Positions 32,945 to 44,045 of a DNA stretch of 64,000 nt are shown here, piece by piece. Position numbers and translations under genes: made by a program. The notes under the pieces were generated by a model. The model saw nothing but the letters and a program-made list of their open reading frames with translations, was not told the origin of the DNA and did no database searches. Position 1 is the stretch's first letter, and every line of letters starts with the position of its first letter. The DNA is from Takakia lepidozioides (Eukaryota > Streptophyta > Takakiopsida > Takakiales > Takakiaceae), in assembly GCA_030704615.1 (NCBI GenBank), contig CM060731.1, positions 83,804,756-83,868,755 on the forward strand, in the 5' to 3' direction.

Positions 32945-33270
32945 CTAGAATCATGACAGGCACCCATCTAAGCCTATCTTTTTCAAGAACCTGTCAACAG
33001 TATGGCGAGAATTTTATGTATGGAATGAGAACAACACTCTTCTTGTTGATGACACTCCACACAAAGGGAAGAAGAATCCTGCATTCACTAGCATATTCCC
33101 AGAGCCTTGGAGAAGTGGGGCTGCCGGGGTGACTTCTGACCAGTTCCTCAATACAAAGTTGTGGCCTTTCTTGGAGGGGGCAGCAAAGGCAGCCTCAATT
33201 ACAGAGTATGTGAGGGCCCATCCTCGGTTTGGACAAGCTTCACATAGCACCCTCACAACCCAGCACCCGC
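32945..33270 (+). pseudogene. FCP1/NIF-like phosphatase fragment
   Basis: From about 32955 the frame reads HPSKPIFFKNLSTVWREFYV, then NNTLLVDDTPHKGKKNPAFT and SIFPEPW, the C-terminal half of an FCP1/NIF HAD domain with the late Asp-Asp motif. It continues LNTKLWPFLEGAAKAASITE, which resembles KTVWPYILKMAAASTVVDYI of the - strand gene at 8.8-10.6 kb. The upstream catalytic DxD half is missing and a TAG precedes the fragment. Fusion to or capture by the preceding transposase_24 element is possible. Confidence 0.6.
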
Positions 33271-33370
33271 AGGTAACTCCAGATTTTACGCGTCATGGCA
33301 TTGTGTTGCCTAGAGGGAAATACTTTATGCAAACACAGTGAATTGTATGTCAACGCAATGTGGAATGCTA

Positions 33371-33480
33371 GGTGTGTAGCTCTGTCTAGTTTAGCTTTTG
33401 TCTAGTTTTAGTTTTAGTTTGTGTGTAGCTTTGTCTAGTTTAGCTTTTGTCTAGTTTTAGTTTAAGTTTATGTGTAGCTT
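33371..33480 (+). repeat. Two-copy tandem repeat GTGTGTAGCT(C/T)TGTCTAGTTT
   Basis: A unit of about 52 bp (GTGTAGCTTTGTCTAGTTTA followed by GCTTTTGTCTAGTTTTAG) is repeated twice with a partial third. Non-coding. Confidence 0.7.
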
Positions 33481-33794
33481 TAGTTGTAGGGGAGTAAGCT
33501 GCCAGCATAGCAAGCAGTATGGCTATAATCTGCTCATAGCTCGGTGTATCTCCGCTACCACTCATCATGCAATATGCTTTGTCTGTGCAGGTGCATGCCG
33601 GGATTACGTAAGTCTCTGGCCAAAGGGCATTGCAGGTAAGATTATTCCACTGCCCCATGAAATCTGCATTGGCTTATCGCCAACCCATTTGCGAGTGGTA
33701 CTTGTGGAACCCAGTCCAATGTGTGGAGCATATGTTCCTGTGTGTAGGTACCTAGCCATTCACAATATGCGGCAGTTGAATGGCAGCCACCGCG

Positions 33795-34454
33795 CTACCT
33801 GTCAAACTCCCTCCACTCCTGATGGACTCTCTCATCCCAAGCCTTATCAGAGAACTCATAAGAGGCGAACAACTCTGAACCGGCGGGAATCGTAGTACAT
33901 ACACATGTCATAACAAAATTTGATATCGATTGTGCTAGCCTAACATCCCCGTCTTGTCGCTCATCCCACAGTACATTGGTCATTTTAGGGTTACCAATTG
34001 AACTATTGATGAACCCTGCAACATTCCCGAACACATCGAGATCTCCGTCACATATGACCCTTGTTCCAGGGTCCAATACCCGATTGAAGACATCGAGGTC
34101 ATTGACACAAAGACCATAAGGTCTCACCCAAGGGGCTACCCGTTGCATTTGCGTCCAGTGGAACCACATGTAGTATGGGCCAAAGTAGGGAAATAAGTCC
34201 ACTGTCTGCCCTCTCCCTGGAGGAACCACAATATCCTCCATTGCAAATAGCCCACGACCCATGGAAGGGTGGGTGGCGGCTTTCACGCAAAAGTGAGTCG
34301 ACTTTCCACTATACTGTTGTTGCTTAGTTTGCAATCCCGGTTCGGCATAAGCAACATTGGCATGTCTGCAATCACTTGCGGACCACATCCTCGCCCGCCA
34401 TTTGGAGCATAAAATGCCACGTTCTCGAAAAGAGGCAAGACAGGTTCTAGACAC
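33795..34454 (-). CDS. SET-domain-like protein
   Basis: A single open frame of 219 aa from ATG 34454; an internal Met may be the true start. SET domains are Lys methyltransferases, which act on histones and other proteins. SET-like order is visible: SMGRGLFAMEDI (the GRG(L/V)FA entry), FGNVAGFINSSIGNP (position of the N-H-S pseudoknot motif, here N-S-S) and CTTIPAGSELFASYEF (equivalent of the ELTYDY motif). The catalytic N-H-S is altered, so activity is uncertain. The N-terminal part has no recognised domain. No introns are needed. It lies between TE remains and may be a retained host gene fragment or a captured one. Confidence 0.5.
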   Translation of the reverse strand: MSRTCLASFRERGILCSKWRARMWSASDCRHANVAYAEPGLQTKQQQYSGKSTHFCVKAATHPSMGRGLFAMEDIVVPPGRGQTVDLFPYFGPYYMWFHWTQMQRVAPWVRPYGLCVNDLDVFNRVLDPGTRVICDGDLDVFGNVAGFINSSIGNPKMTNVLWDERQDGDVRLAQSISNFVMTCVCTTIPAGSELFASYEFSDKAWDERVHQEWREFDR

Positions 34455-35228
34455 AGTGGGAATGGGCTACAAAATTTTCCATGTATGTCCTTGTGATCGC
34501 ACCTTGTACTATGGAGAGCATGCGCGTGCTACCACGTGTCCCAAGTGCAAAAAATCTAGATAGCGAGATGATGTTCAAGGAAAGAAGATCTCACGAAAGG
34601 TACATTTCTCTTATATTCTCTTTCCTGCCATTTATATTTATATATATACATGTGTCCACCAACTAATATATCATTTTAGGGTGTAGGGTTTAAGAGGTTG
34701 TATCATTCCGATATTATTAGGGTATGCATATAGGTCATATAAATCTTTCAACTAATGTAGACTTTACAAAATATCTACATACAAACCTTTGCAAATATAT
34801 ACCCCTCTCTTACGTACAATATGTGGATCCAAATGACAGAAAGTAAATATTGATATATTTGTTGTGTTTGTGGGGGAGGTTAGAAAATGCATTATTTTCC
34901 AATTATCCCGCGCTTGAAAGCACAATTTCGGAGTCCATCATTTGCCCAACTCATGAAGTGGCATGCGGAGCATCGGAGCCCTCCCGAAAAGATGTGCGGC
35001 CCTCACGATTCGCTGGCATGGAAACACAATGAGGAACAATGGCCTTTTTTGAAGGACGATCCAAGACATGTTCGGCTCGGCTTCTTCACGGATGGTGTAA
35101 TCCCACATTCAGTCCAGTCAAGTACCCATGCAACATGGCCTGTGACTTTGGTTAACTACAATATCCCTCTTTATCTTGCTATCAAGAAGGGTCATATCAT
35201 GTTGGCTGCCATTGTGCCAGGTGAATAA
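34357..35228 (+). pseudogene. CACTA TNP2-type transposase fragment
   Basis: Two separated pieces: MPRSRKEARQVLDTVGMGYK followed by CPCDRTLYYG and CPKCKKSR (zinc-binding part), then from ~34885 FPIIPRLKAQFRSPSFAQLM, KWHAEH and LGFFTDGVIPHSVQSSTHAT up to a stop at 35228. These are consecutive blocks of the TNP2/transposase_21 domain, with an AT-rich insertion or intron (34600-34880) between them. The downstream block found at 7.9 kb and 49.3 kb is absent. Confidence 0.7.
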
Positions 35229-37830
35229 CACAACTCTTTTTTATTGCTTTAGGCTGTACGTGGTAGTACAATGTTGAGTATATATGGAACTAAGAATATC
35301 ATTTGTTCTGTTTGAATTTGAAATGATCTTAACCCTATTTTAATTAATTCTGGACTTTTGGCTTAAATCCGGACTAAACTTAATATATATTTGTATTAAA
35401 TTTAATTGAAATATTAATAATATCATGGTGTAATGTGTGATTGAACTTTGTGAGATTTCAAGTGATGTCATACTTGTTTTCAAAATGTGTCATAGAAGAG
35501 GTCCATTTGACATTGAAGTGCTCAATATGAAGTAGCAGTATTGAACAATTCATTGAACGTCCACTTGGAAGTCGAATAAAGTAATATTCCATTGCAGGTC
35601 ATCATGATAAACAAATGGGTCGCATCGAACATGGGCCAAATTCGTAGTGTACCATACTCGATACAACTTGCTAGTAATTTTATTGATTGAATCTTCATAT
35701 GAAGCACAATGTTCACATACCACGCCATTGGAATGAATCATGTTTTGGATGTGACAAGGGCAGTAAAATATTAGAATAGCATGAAACATTCGGAAGAGGT
35801 ACTAGGGTAGTACAATAAGGTTTGGGGTGTAACTAGAGAGAAGTGTAATAAGGTTTGGGTTTACAGTAAGGGTAAGGGTTTAGGGTTTGGATTTAGGGTA
35901 CAAAAAGACAAACAAATATGATGGACTCACACTCGGTAGAATTAAGAAATGGTTGAGGAATTTGATATCCCTGTAATCATTCTATCATACCTTATCCAAC
36001 AAAAGAAAATATTAAAAGAGCATGAAACATTGAGAAGATGTAACATGGTAGTACAATAAGGTTTGGAGTGTAACTGGGGTAGTACACTAAAGTTATTGGT
36101 TTATGGTAAGATTAATGGTTTAGGGTAAGATTAATCGTTTAGGGGTGATGGTAAAGATAGGGTTTTCGGTTTGGGTTTAAGAACACTATTGGACAAACAA
36201 ATATGGAAGACTCATAGTCGCTAGAACTTGGTGTGTGTTAGAAGGATATAAATAAATAAATAAAATGGAGAAACAAATATTATGGAAGAGTCATTGGGCC
36301 GGAGAAGTATTTAGATTGAGGATTCGTCCTTGGAACCTGGTATTAAGATACATATGGTTATGGTATGGATACTTCATTCCCATTTGCAAGGGAAGGGTAA
36401 GGGTTTAGACGTAACAATGGCGTAGGGTTTTGTTTAGGGTTAATAACGAGGGTTTAGGGTTTGGGTTGAAGGCAGAAATGGTGAGCATACATGCCGGAAG
36501 ACTCGCACTCGCTACAACTTAGTGTTGTTAGTAAGGTAGTACTAAGCAAAATAAAAATGAAGAACCTAATATTATGGAAGTGTAGTCATTGCATCGGACA
36601 AGTATTTAAATGAAAGACTCGTCCTTGGAACCTGGTATTAAGATACATAGAAAGCAAAGTTCGATAAAAAAGGTAAGTGCATGTCAATCCAAACCAAAGG
36701 CAAAACCTTGAGCAAGGTGAAGGGCGAAGAGATTTGAATAACCATAAATAGTTATGGTTATGGTATGGATACTTCATTCCCAGTTGCAGGGGAAGGGTAA
36801 GGGTTTAGACGTAACAATGGCGTAGGGTTTTCCTTAGGGTTTTCGACGAGGGTTTAGGGCTTGGGTTGAAGGCAGAAGTGGTGAGCATACATGTCGGAAG
36901 ACTCGCACTCGCTACAACTTAGTGTGTGTTAGTATGGTACAAAATGGAAATTTGGTTACATTGAAGAGATTTGGATAACCAAAATGGTTATAATTATGGT
37001 ATGGATAGTTGATTCTCATTTGCAAAGGGAAGGGAAAGGGTTTTGGGGTATTGGGTCAAGGGTAAATGTTTAGGGTTTTCTAGTAAGGGTTTAGGGTAAG
37101 GGTTTAGGGTTTTTGTTTAAGTTACAAAATAGACAAACACTAAGTCTTATGGAAAACTCCAGACTTCGCTAGAACTTAGTGTTGTTAGTAGGGTACTAGT
37201 AAGCAAAAAAAAAATGAAGAACCTAATATTATGGACAAGTATTTAAATGAAAGACTTGTCGTTGGAACCTGGACCTAGTATTAAGATGTAACATAGAAAG
37301 CAAACTGTAACATGCCTAAATGCATGTCAATCCAAAGCAAAGAAAAAAGCTAGCGCAAATGTGAAGGGAGAAGACATTTCAATAACCATAATGGTTATGG
37401 TTATGGTATGAATAAATTTGGAAAGAAAATGGCGTTATATAACGACTTTTGGGAAGCGCCTGGATCTCATGGGAGAAAATGGATCTGAAGAAAACATGAG
37501 AGAGGATAAAAAGTCAGACCACCAAATAAAAACTATGAGAAATAAAAATTGCTTAAAATTTGAACAACGGAAAAGGACATGTGAAATTCCTTCTTAAACC
37601 AGGGCCAAAGATGAGAAGTATGAAAATGAAATGAAATGAAAATTTGGTGCAAAAAAGTCGTAGAGCTTAGAGGGAAAATGGAAGAAAACCTCATAGAAAA
37701 AACTTGAAGACTGGCAAATTGAAGAATTGTATGTCAACAACGATTGAGTAAGGCTCCTCCTAATGGGAGACTTCAGTGGGAGAATTGGTTATGCGAAAAG
37801 CAAGTCCAATGTTTCAGAGAAGGACTGGAA
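35229..37830. other. AT-rich gene-free region
   Basis: No gene is recognised across 2.6 kb. The sequence is AT-rich with frequent telomere-like GGTTTAGGG strings and ~400-bp direct repeats, listed separately. Confidence 0.6.
35850..37160 (+). repeat. TTTAGGG-rich direct repeats, ~400-bp unit
   Basis: Clusters of (T/A)TTTAGGGT occur near 35880, 36120, 36430-36460, 36800-36860 and 37060-37120. Segments starting at 36357 (TATGGTATGGATACTTCATT) and 36758 are near copies about 400 bp apart, each holding GGGTTTAGACGTAACAATGG, a TTTAGGG cluster and AAGACTCGCACTCGCTACAA. A third degraded copy starts near 36996, and a first degraded copy around 35930-36240. These are interspersed telomeric motifs, not a true telomere. 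Confidence 0.7.
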
Positions 37831-38014
37831 ATGGGGCTATTTTCTTCCGTTGTTAAAGACCTCTTTGACAGAATTTGAAGACTCCAGTGGTCGTGCCCGC
37901 CCATTTTGTTCTTGTGATCCATATGTTATGTAGGCAAAACTCCCCCACAGAGTCATCTTTGTTGAACAAGACGTACAGCAGGCCAGCATCCAACAAACCA
38001 GAAACAAAGGACGA

Positions 38015-38040
38015 GAACGTCCACTGGACATTCGAGGTTC
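38015..38040. repeat. Palindrome B copy
   Basis: GAACGTCCACTG, centre GA, CATTCGAGGTTC. It lies beyond the 3' end of the - strand transposase. Confidence 0.75.
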
Positions 38041-38118
38041 AGTGCGACATAAGAAGATAAGAAAAATGATCCCCCAACGCAAACAAGAAGGGCCATATAG
38101 AGAAGAAAATTTTATTTC

Positions 38119-40010
38119 TTAAATCGAAGTACTGGAGTTGACCTCAACAATATGTCCTTGATCTGGAACTCGCTCGCACGACTCGTTTTTTGACTGACGA
38201 TTAGCCTCCTCCAAATTAGCGCGTGCCTTCACTGCTTCGGCGGCAGTAATTCTCCTAGTGCTATTCCTTGTCGTATTTTTTCGTGGAGGCATTGTCCACA
38301 CAACATTGTTCACGTGGATCCATTGAGAAGGATCTGACGAGTTATACTCCCAAAGTTTTGACAGTCCTTGTACCTTTCCAAGTCTGTTGGGTTACCACCT
38401 TTTCTCGGTCTCCACCACTTCACCTTCACCTTCTTAAAATTAGGATCCTCCCTTTCGCGGATCATGTCAAATATTGCCACCCCCATCCAGACCGGGCACG
38501 TACTTGGGTCATAAGGGCGAACGAGCACAAAAAAAACCTTTCTCAATATCCTTGAACGGATTCAGGGATATTCTTGGTCGCTCACATCTCGGGCCACAGT
38601 AAGGTTCTAGGATTTCATCCTCTTCTTCCACATCTGGCAATATATGTGGATGGATTCCATCTCTGTGATGATTCTTGGACCAATTTGTTTTCGGCCAGAA
38701 TCCCTCAAGAAGCTGAATACGGTCGGGAGCTTCTGGAATTGGCTTATCCAGCTCGGCGAGAATGTTTCCCCAGTACTGGTCGTATTGTTCCATTCAACCT
38801 TTGTAATGATCGTCAAGCATCATTCATTTCGTCCAAAAATCCCTGTATTTTTTTATTCCATTCTTAATGAATGACTGTTTTTCGGAGGAGTCGTCCCCGA
38901 CTTCCCAGATAGGTCTCCTTGGAATGGCGTCTGGGTCTCCTTCAGGGAGCTTTGGAGTCCCGTCAGGATTGGACTTCCACATCTTCACGCTATTGTTTGT
39001 TGGAAGCCAATCCGAATCAGTAGCGGACTTCTTGTACTTCATGACGGGCCAGCCCTCCGCATTCTTAAAAAAACGGAAGACGTGCATCTCCGAAATCCCG
39101 ACCAACGTCTCCTTTCCATCCAGAATATAGCCCTTGACAAAATTCTTGAAGTCGGGAACCTCCTGAATAATCTGTGGAATGAACTGCAGATCTTGCGAGG
39201 TCATAAAAGACCTCATCAAATCCGAAAGAATGTAGGTGCTTCGTTCCTTCAGCTTCTTCGAAAGGTAGCTGAAGAACCCGTCGATGTCCTCATGGGTGTG
39301 TCCGACCATTAGGAACCCTAGCTGGATTTCTTCAAAAACATCTTTGGTGGTCAGGAGGGATAGAAAAGCAAGCATCCATCTGTTCTTATTGTCCTTCGCA
39401 GAGTTGTCCATTTGCAAGTACAGTCTTCTCGGAAGTAGACGAGCACCACGTTTGTCTTCCGGCCTGCAGGGTTTAAGAGCATCCAAACATCTCGATTTAC
39501 CTCTTAAAGTGATTCGAAGAACTCGTTTTGAAGTCGGTAATCGAAAATGTTCCTGGACTCACGACAGGTTGGCTTCTCCAGCTGGCGCAGGCAACGTGCC
39601 AAAGAACCAATTGTAAAGTTTGAATTTTCCTTCCAGAACTCAAGAGAATACTGACTGTAAGCTCCATCACCATGTCCGTGCGTGACCATTCCCGTTAGTG
39701 AAACTGGAAGCTGACCCAAACCAGAAATCATTTTATTTGGAGTCTGTAGCCTTCCTCCAGCTATGGTACAGTCTTCTGCACAACTCTTGGTGCCTCAAAT
39801 GTTTATCAAGCGCTCGTTTGTGTGTCATCTGTTCCGCACTTCTCTTGACAGACTTTCTGATCAGGTCCTTGAACATCTCACACTCCATGCACTTCGCAAA
39901 TGTACTCCTAGTTTTACGAACCTCCACGTTAGGAAAAATCCGACTCCGGATGCGGCTAACAGCCGACTGCGAGACTCCTTCCAACCCGAAAAGTCTGTTG
40001 GTCTGTTACA
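38119..40010 (-). pseudogene. DUF7869-type (DDE-like) transposase, decayed
   Basis: Collinear segments on -, in several frames. N-terminal: FAKCMECEMFKDLIRKSV and a Lys/Arg/His-rich helix. Then ISGLGQLPVSLTGMVTHGHG. The best preserved block, 39486-38824, has LYLQMDNSAKDNKNRWMLAF (Asp in Q-x-D-N), FLMVGHTHEDIDGFFSYLSK and PVMKYKKSATDSDWLP. C-terminal: QYDQYWGNILAELDKPIPEA, EGFWPKTNW and VWMGVAIFDMI. These match a plant DUF7869/transposase-like family; the catalytic role is inferred. Breaks include a shift near 39732, a stop at ~38824, a T-run shift near 38530 and another near 38335. It points away from the ParB-like gene of element B, as in element A. Confidence 0.65.
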
Positions 40011-40030
40011 ATAAGGTAGGGTCAGGAAAG

Positions 40031-40056
40031 GAACTTCCACTGGACAGTGGAGGTTC
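40031..40056. repeat. Palindrome B copy
   Basis: GAACTTCCACTG, centre GA, CAGTGGAGGTTC. One mismatch. It is near the 5' end of the - strand transposase pseudogene. Confidence 0.85.
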
Positions 40057-40129
40057 ATAGGAGTGCACTCTTTGACCGATTTTCGGAAAAGAGTGTCATT
40101 TACTGGTAGATCCCTATGTAACAATTATG

Positions 40130-41650
40130 ATGCCAGAAAGATAACGGCCGATAACGGTGGTTCAATGGTCTCGCACTCGTGCTTATAAAGCAGTATGTAT
40201 TTCGCATTCAATGTTGTCCAAGTGGATGATGGCCTGACGCCGATGACAAGTGCAGCTATGACACTCGGCCGAGAATGCGGCAAGCGTAAATGAGTGACAG
40301 AGGAAATATTCCAAGCCTTAATCCGCCGAATGTAGACATGGTCAGGAGCAATTATTCCTAGCGGCAAAACGCCGCAAGAGGATCTGACTTGTACATTTCA
40401 TTTATCGTCACGTGGGGGGTGTGGGAAATATCCCACGGGGTTATAATTGATGATCATGTGCAAGGGATCATTAACGTCATATTTTCTCGTTCATTCATCT
40501 GTTTTTTCATTTCATCTAGTCATTCGTAAAATGGATGGATAGAATGGAAAGGATGAATTGGATGATATTTGCATGGATGTTGGATGGAACACGCGCGACC
40601 GTTCGATTTCGAAAGGACGCGATGGTTCAGATCCTTTGCGACGGCACCATATAAGGGGTGTGGTCGTTCAGCCCACCCTTTCGCCACTCCATTGTGTACG
40701 CGGAAGCGCTGCGGAAGTGGTAAGACCGAGTAGCGCTAGAAAAGAGAGAGTTTTGAAGAGCGGAGAGCGTGAAGAGCAGAGACTGTGTTGTGCATGGTGC
40801 CGTAAGAGCTGAGAGAAGAGAGCGTGCAGTTCAGTGCAGTGGAGGAAAGGAAGCAGACAGCGGATTCAAGTGCAGACAGGAGACGAGAAGGAAACAGAGC
40901 GTAAGGGAGAGCGGAGCGGAGCGGTGGAAGCTTAAGGGTCAAGCATTTCACGTCAGCAACAGGGGCACCGAAATGGCTCACGCATCTAGCAGATAATGTT
41001 CTCGTTTATGCATGTGGTTTGATGTCATTCTCTCTTGCTCGCTTGTCATTCTCTTATTCTCTCTTTGTTCTGTTTGTTGATTTGCTTTTCTTTTTCAGCA
41101 TCGCCCACGTCGCTGTTGGTTTGCTTCTCTTCCTCACTTGCTTTCGTTCCAGAGGTTATAGAGCACCATTTGATTCTTGCATGTCATGTTTCGTGAATGT
41201 GTTGTCTTGTCCGATGTGGAGCATCTCTTTTCAATTCATGTGGTTTCAAAGCTGTTTCAATTAGTTTGAATTGATTAAAGCTGTTTAGGTGTTTCAATGC
41301 ATTGCTGCTTCTCTGCTGGTGGTTTGTATGGTGGTTGGTATGGGTGGTTTGTGGTCCTGGTTTACTGGTGCTGCTGGATTATTAGGGTTATGGATTAGGG
41401 TTATGGCGGGTTAGGAGCATGGTTTTTAGCGATTGTTTTTCCGAATTTCCGATATTTGATAACGGGTTTTTCTTCGGGGCTAGGCAACTCTAGTAGACTA
41501 GTCTCCGTAGACCACTAGACCTCTAATAGACCTCCATAAACTCCGACAGGACAAACCACACGAACCTCGCCTGCCCAGTGGAGGTTCCTGCGTGTTACTA
41601 TGCCAAGGCACAACATAAGGATGTATTGAGATAGACTTATGTAGGTTCCT
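40130..41650. promoter_or_regulatory. Divergent region of element B
   Basis: No convincing gene lies between the transposase (-) and ParB-like (+) pseudogenes. A CATATAAGG TATA-like box lies near 40648-40656 on +, followed by purine-rich GAGAGAGCG-type sequence and CT-rich stretches at 41020-41110. Short frames here have no recognised similarity. It is a likely old promoter region. Confidence 0.4.
41562..41587. repeat. Palindrome B copy
   Basis: GAACCTCGCCTG, centre CC, CAGTGGAGGTTC. It sits just upstream of the ParB-like pseudogene. Confidence 0.8.
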
Positions 41651-42039
41651 CCCCTGCGTTGATTTTTTGTTCTGTCAGTATAAAAAGAACGGGCGTAGGA
41701 GTGCACACGGTGGCCAAAGATGGTTCTGAGACCGTCGTCGACATCTGTAAGAGGCCAAGGAGACAGAATCGAGTAAGCATCAACGAAGCAGAAAACCAGG
41801 ACGAATCACTGGTTGTATCAAAAACAAAAACCTTCAAGAAGAGATCTGAGAATCAAATATCAGATGTGGGCTCTGACGTGCGAACCTTCATAAATCCGGG
41901 CACTGACAAATCAATGTTCGAGGGAGTTATTTGACGGGAGACAACGGAGGAAACAAAGGAAGAGAAAGATGAAAGTGATGACTGTAATCTTCACTCTGAT
42001 TCATATAATGACATTTCTGTAGGAGATAGTGAACAGTAC

Positions 42040-42240
42040 CCGGGATCCGTCCTTCCATCCTCTCCAGGATACAGTCCTCACTCTCCTCAGTATGCAGTCC
42101 TTGTAAATTCTCCAGAATATGTCCCCGCTGATTCTCCAGAATATGTCCCTGCAGATTCTCCTCAGTACGTCCCTGGAGATTCTCCAGAATACATCTCTGG
42201 AGATTCTACGACATATACACCTAGAGAGTACTCCCCTGAA
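42040..42240 (+). repeat. Octapeptide Ser-Pro-Glu-Tyr repeat in element B protein
   Basis: Successive units read YVPADSPE, YVPADSPQ, YVPGDSPE, YISGDSTT and YTPREYSPE, after SPGYSPHSPQY. The Tyr/Ser-Pro spacing recalls the YSPTSPS repeat of the RNA polymerase II C-terminal domain. The frame is the same as that of the N-terminal block but follows a TGA at 41932. Confidence 0.75.
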
Positions 42241-42501
42241 ACCTTGAGGATGATTTGAGAGAGCCTCCTGTAGTTATTGTAGATACAAGAAAATGAAAAG
42301 ATGAAACTCATCTTACAAAAGAATATCGATTTATTGTAGAAATTATATATTCGTTATAGGAACAATTTTGAGACCGCATGATGTATGGAATGTCGAGACG
42401 AGCCTTCTCTGCATAAATGTATTATTCTTCTTATAAGTGAAATCGTTTTCTCCTCCTGAATTGAACTCTTTTATCTGTCAGCTATGAGCGTATGAATTGT
42501 T

Positions 42502-42526
42502 GAACCTCCACTGGACAGTGGAGGTT
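42502..42526. repeat. Palindrome B copy, perfect
   Basis: Perfect arms GAACCTCCACTG and CAGTGGAGGTT around GA, upstream of the beta-rich block, probably in an intron. Confidence 0.9.
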
Positions 42527-43622
42527 ACTGTCATGGGAATCTTGTATGGTTGTCATGATATGTGTCTGAGGACCGAGGTGGTTTGTTCTGTGGACAGCAA
42601 CATTACCCCGAGGGATTGTATTGTTGGAATGTGCAAACCTATCTGTGGTTCATTTGTTTATCGAAAATCTCCGAATTTCAAGAATGATCACCTGGCAATT
42701 TTTGAGCTGAACCCGGAGATCACAGAATGGGGCATTGTACCCGTTGGCACACCTCCGGACCATAAGTTCCGGTTCCAATACAAGATTGGTGCAGAGGTTG
42801 CCGAGCTCAAATATGCAGATGTGGTCGACGTAGAGCTGGAGATGGATGTGGAATTTCCGATGTTGGTAATGTTTATGATGGAAGATGGTAGATTTCCCAG
42901 AACGTTTGGCTTCAAACTGGAGGTACGAATTCTAAGGAAGGCCATGATGAGAGAGTCCATTCGGGCGGGGTTCACATATTGCGACGATAGTACTCAATTT
43001 ACAGATGAAGGTTTTTGCATGGCTTGGGGTATTTTTTTGGATGTGCTTTACTTAAAAGTAAGGAGATTGCAAAGACGCGGGAGGAGGAGGTTGCAAGAGC
43101 GAAGCCAAAGAAGGGAAAATGGAAATCCATTAACGCCGGTGGTGATGACAATGAAGCCGGTACATCAGGGGGAAAGAAGAAACAAAAGGAGGAGATGGAT
43201 CCTGCTTTCATGACAGATATCAAGAAACCCAAGGCTGCAGACACATTCGACAAAGACAAGTGTGAGAAGATGCTGGAGAGGCTGGAGCAAGATTACAAGG
43301 ACATGTTTCCTTTTGGGTTTGAGGCGACCCAGGACGTCAAAGTTTCCATGATGGAGCTTGCTCCCAGAGATATGGTGTACAGGCCCCTAAATGTGAAGCA
43401 CAAAGACGAAGTCAAAACGCGTCTTTACCAGCTCCGGGTGTTTGACTCCAAACATCCAGTTTATTTGATTATTGCAAACCCCGAGAAGCCTATGGAGATT
43501 TCTAGTTCGAAACCTCGAAACTGGAAGGAGGTGGAAAATTCCAGATTCTTCGTCATCGGTGGACAACACACGATCATTGCTGCCAAGGTAAATTTCCCGA
43601 CAAAATCCAATTTTTGTAACAA

Positions 43623-43654
43623 CATGAACCTCCACTGGACAGTGGAGGTTCATG
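43623..43654. repeat. Palindrome B copy, 15-bp perfect arms, in intron
   Basis: Arms CATGAACCTCCACTG and CAGTGGAGGTTCATG around GA. It lies in the intron 43588-43716 that follows the ParB-like exon, exactly as palindrome A lies in introns of the element A gene. Confidence 0.93.
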
Positions 43655-44045
43655 AACTTTAAACAACATGCTTGTTAGGTCGATATCATTTCTGATCTTA
43701 TTCAATTTTGTCGCAGGAACTTGTGCAAGACGTAGACGACGACAATCTTAAGAAGTACTACACTGACTGGCCCGCAAAGATTATATGGTCAAAGGATCTG
43801 ATGAGGCTCGTGAAGCTATCTAAGCTCCTAAACGACCCGAATAAGGCGCAGAGATTTGACACAACATTTCCCGAGAAAGTTGCACATGCCTGAAATTTCT
43901 TCGAGCTGAGGGGGAGGCCGAAAAAGTACAACGATCACACAACGAAGTCGGAGACTAGACAATGGAAGGTAAATGATTCATTGTGTTTTCCGTTCCTTTT
44001 GCTAGAGAACCAAAATATTCTCAAGCTTGGATTTAATGTGATGAA

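Noticed and set aside
35850-37160. True telomere or chromosome end
   Set aside because: Telomeric motifs are interspersed singly in a longer repeat, and coding transposon remains continue on both sides.
40558-40996. Small genes on + (84 and 75 codons) near the element B promoter
   Set aside because: Charged low-complexity frames without homology in purine-rich leader-like sequence.
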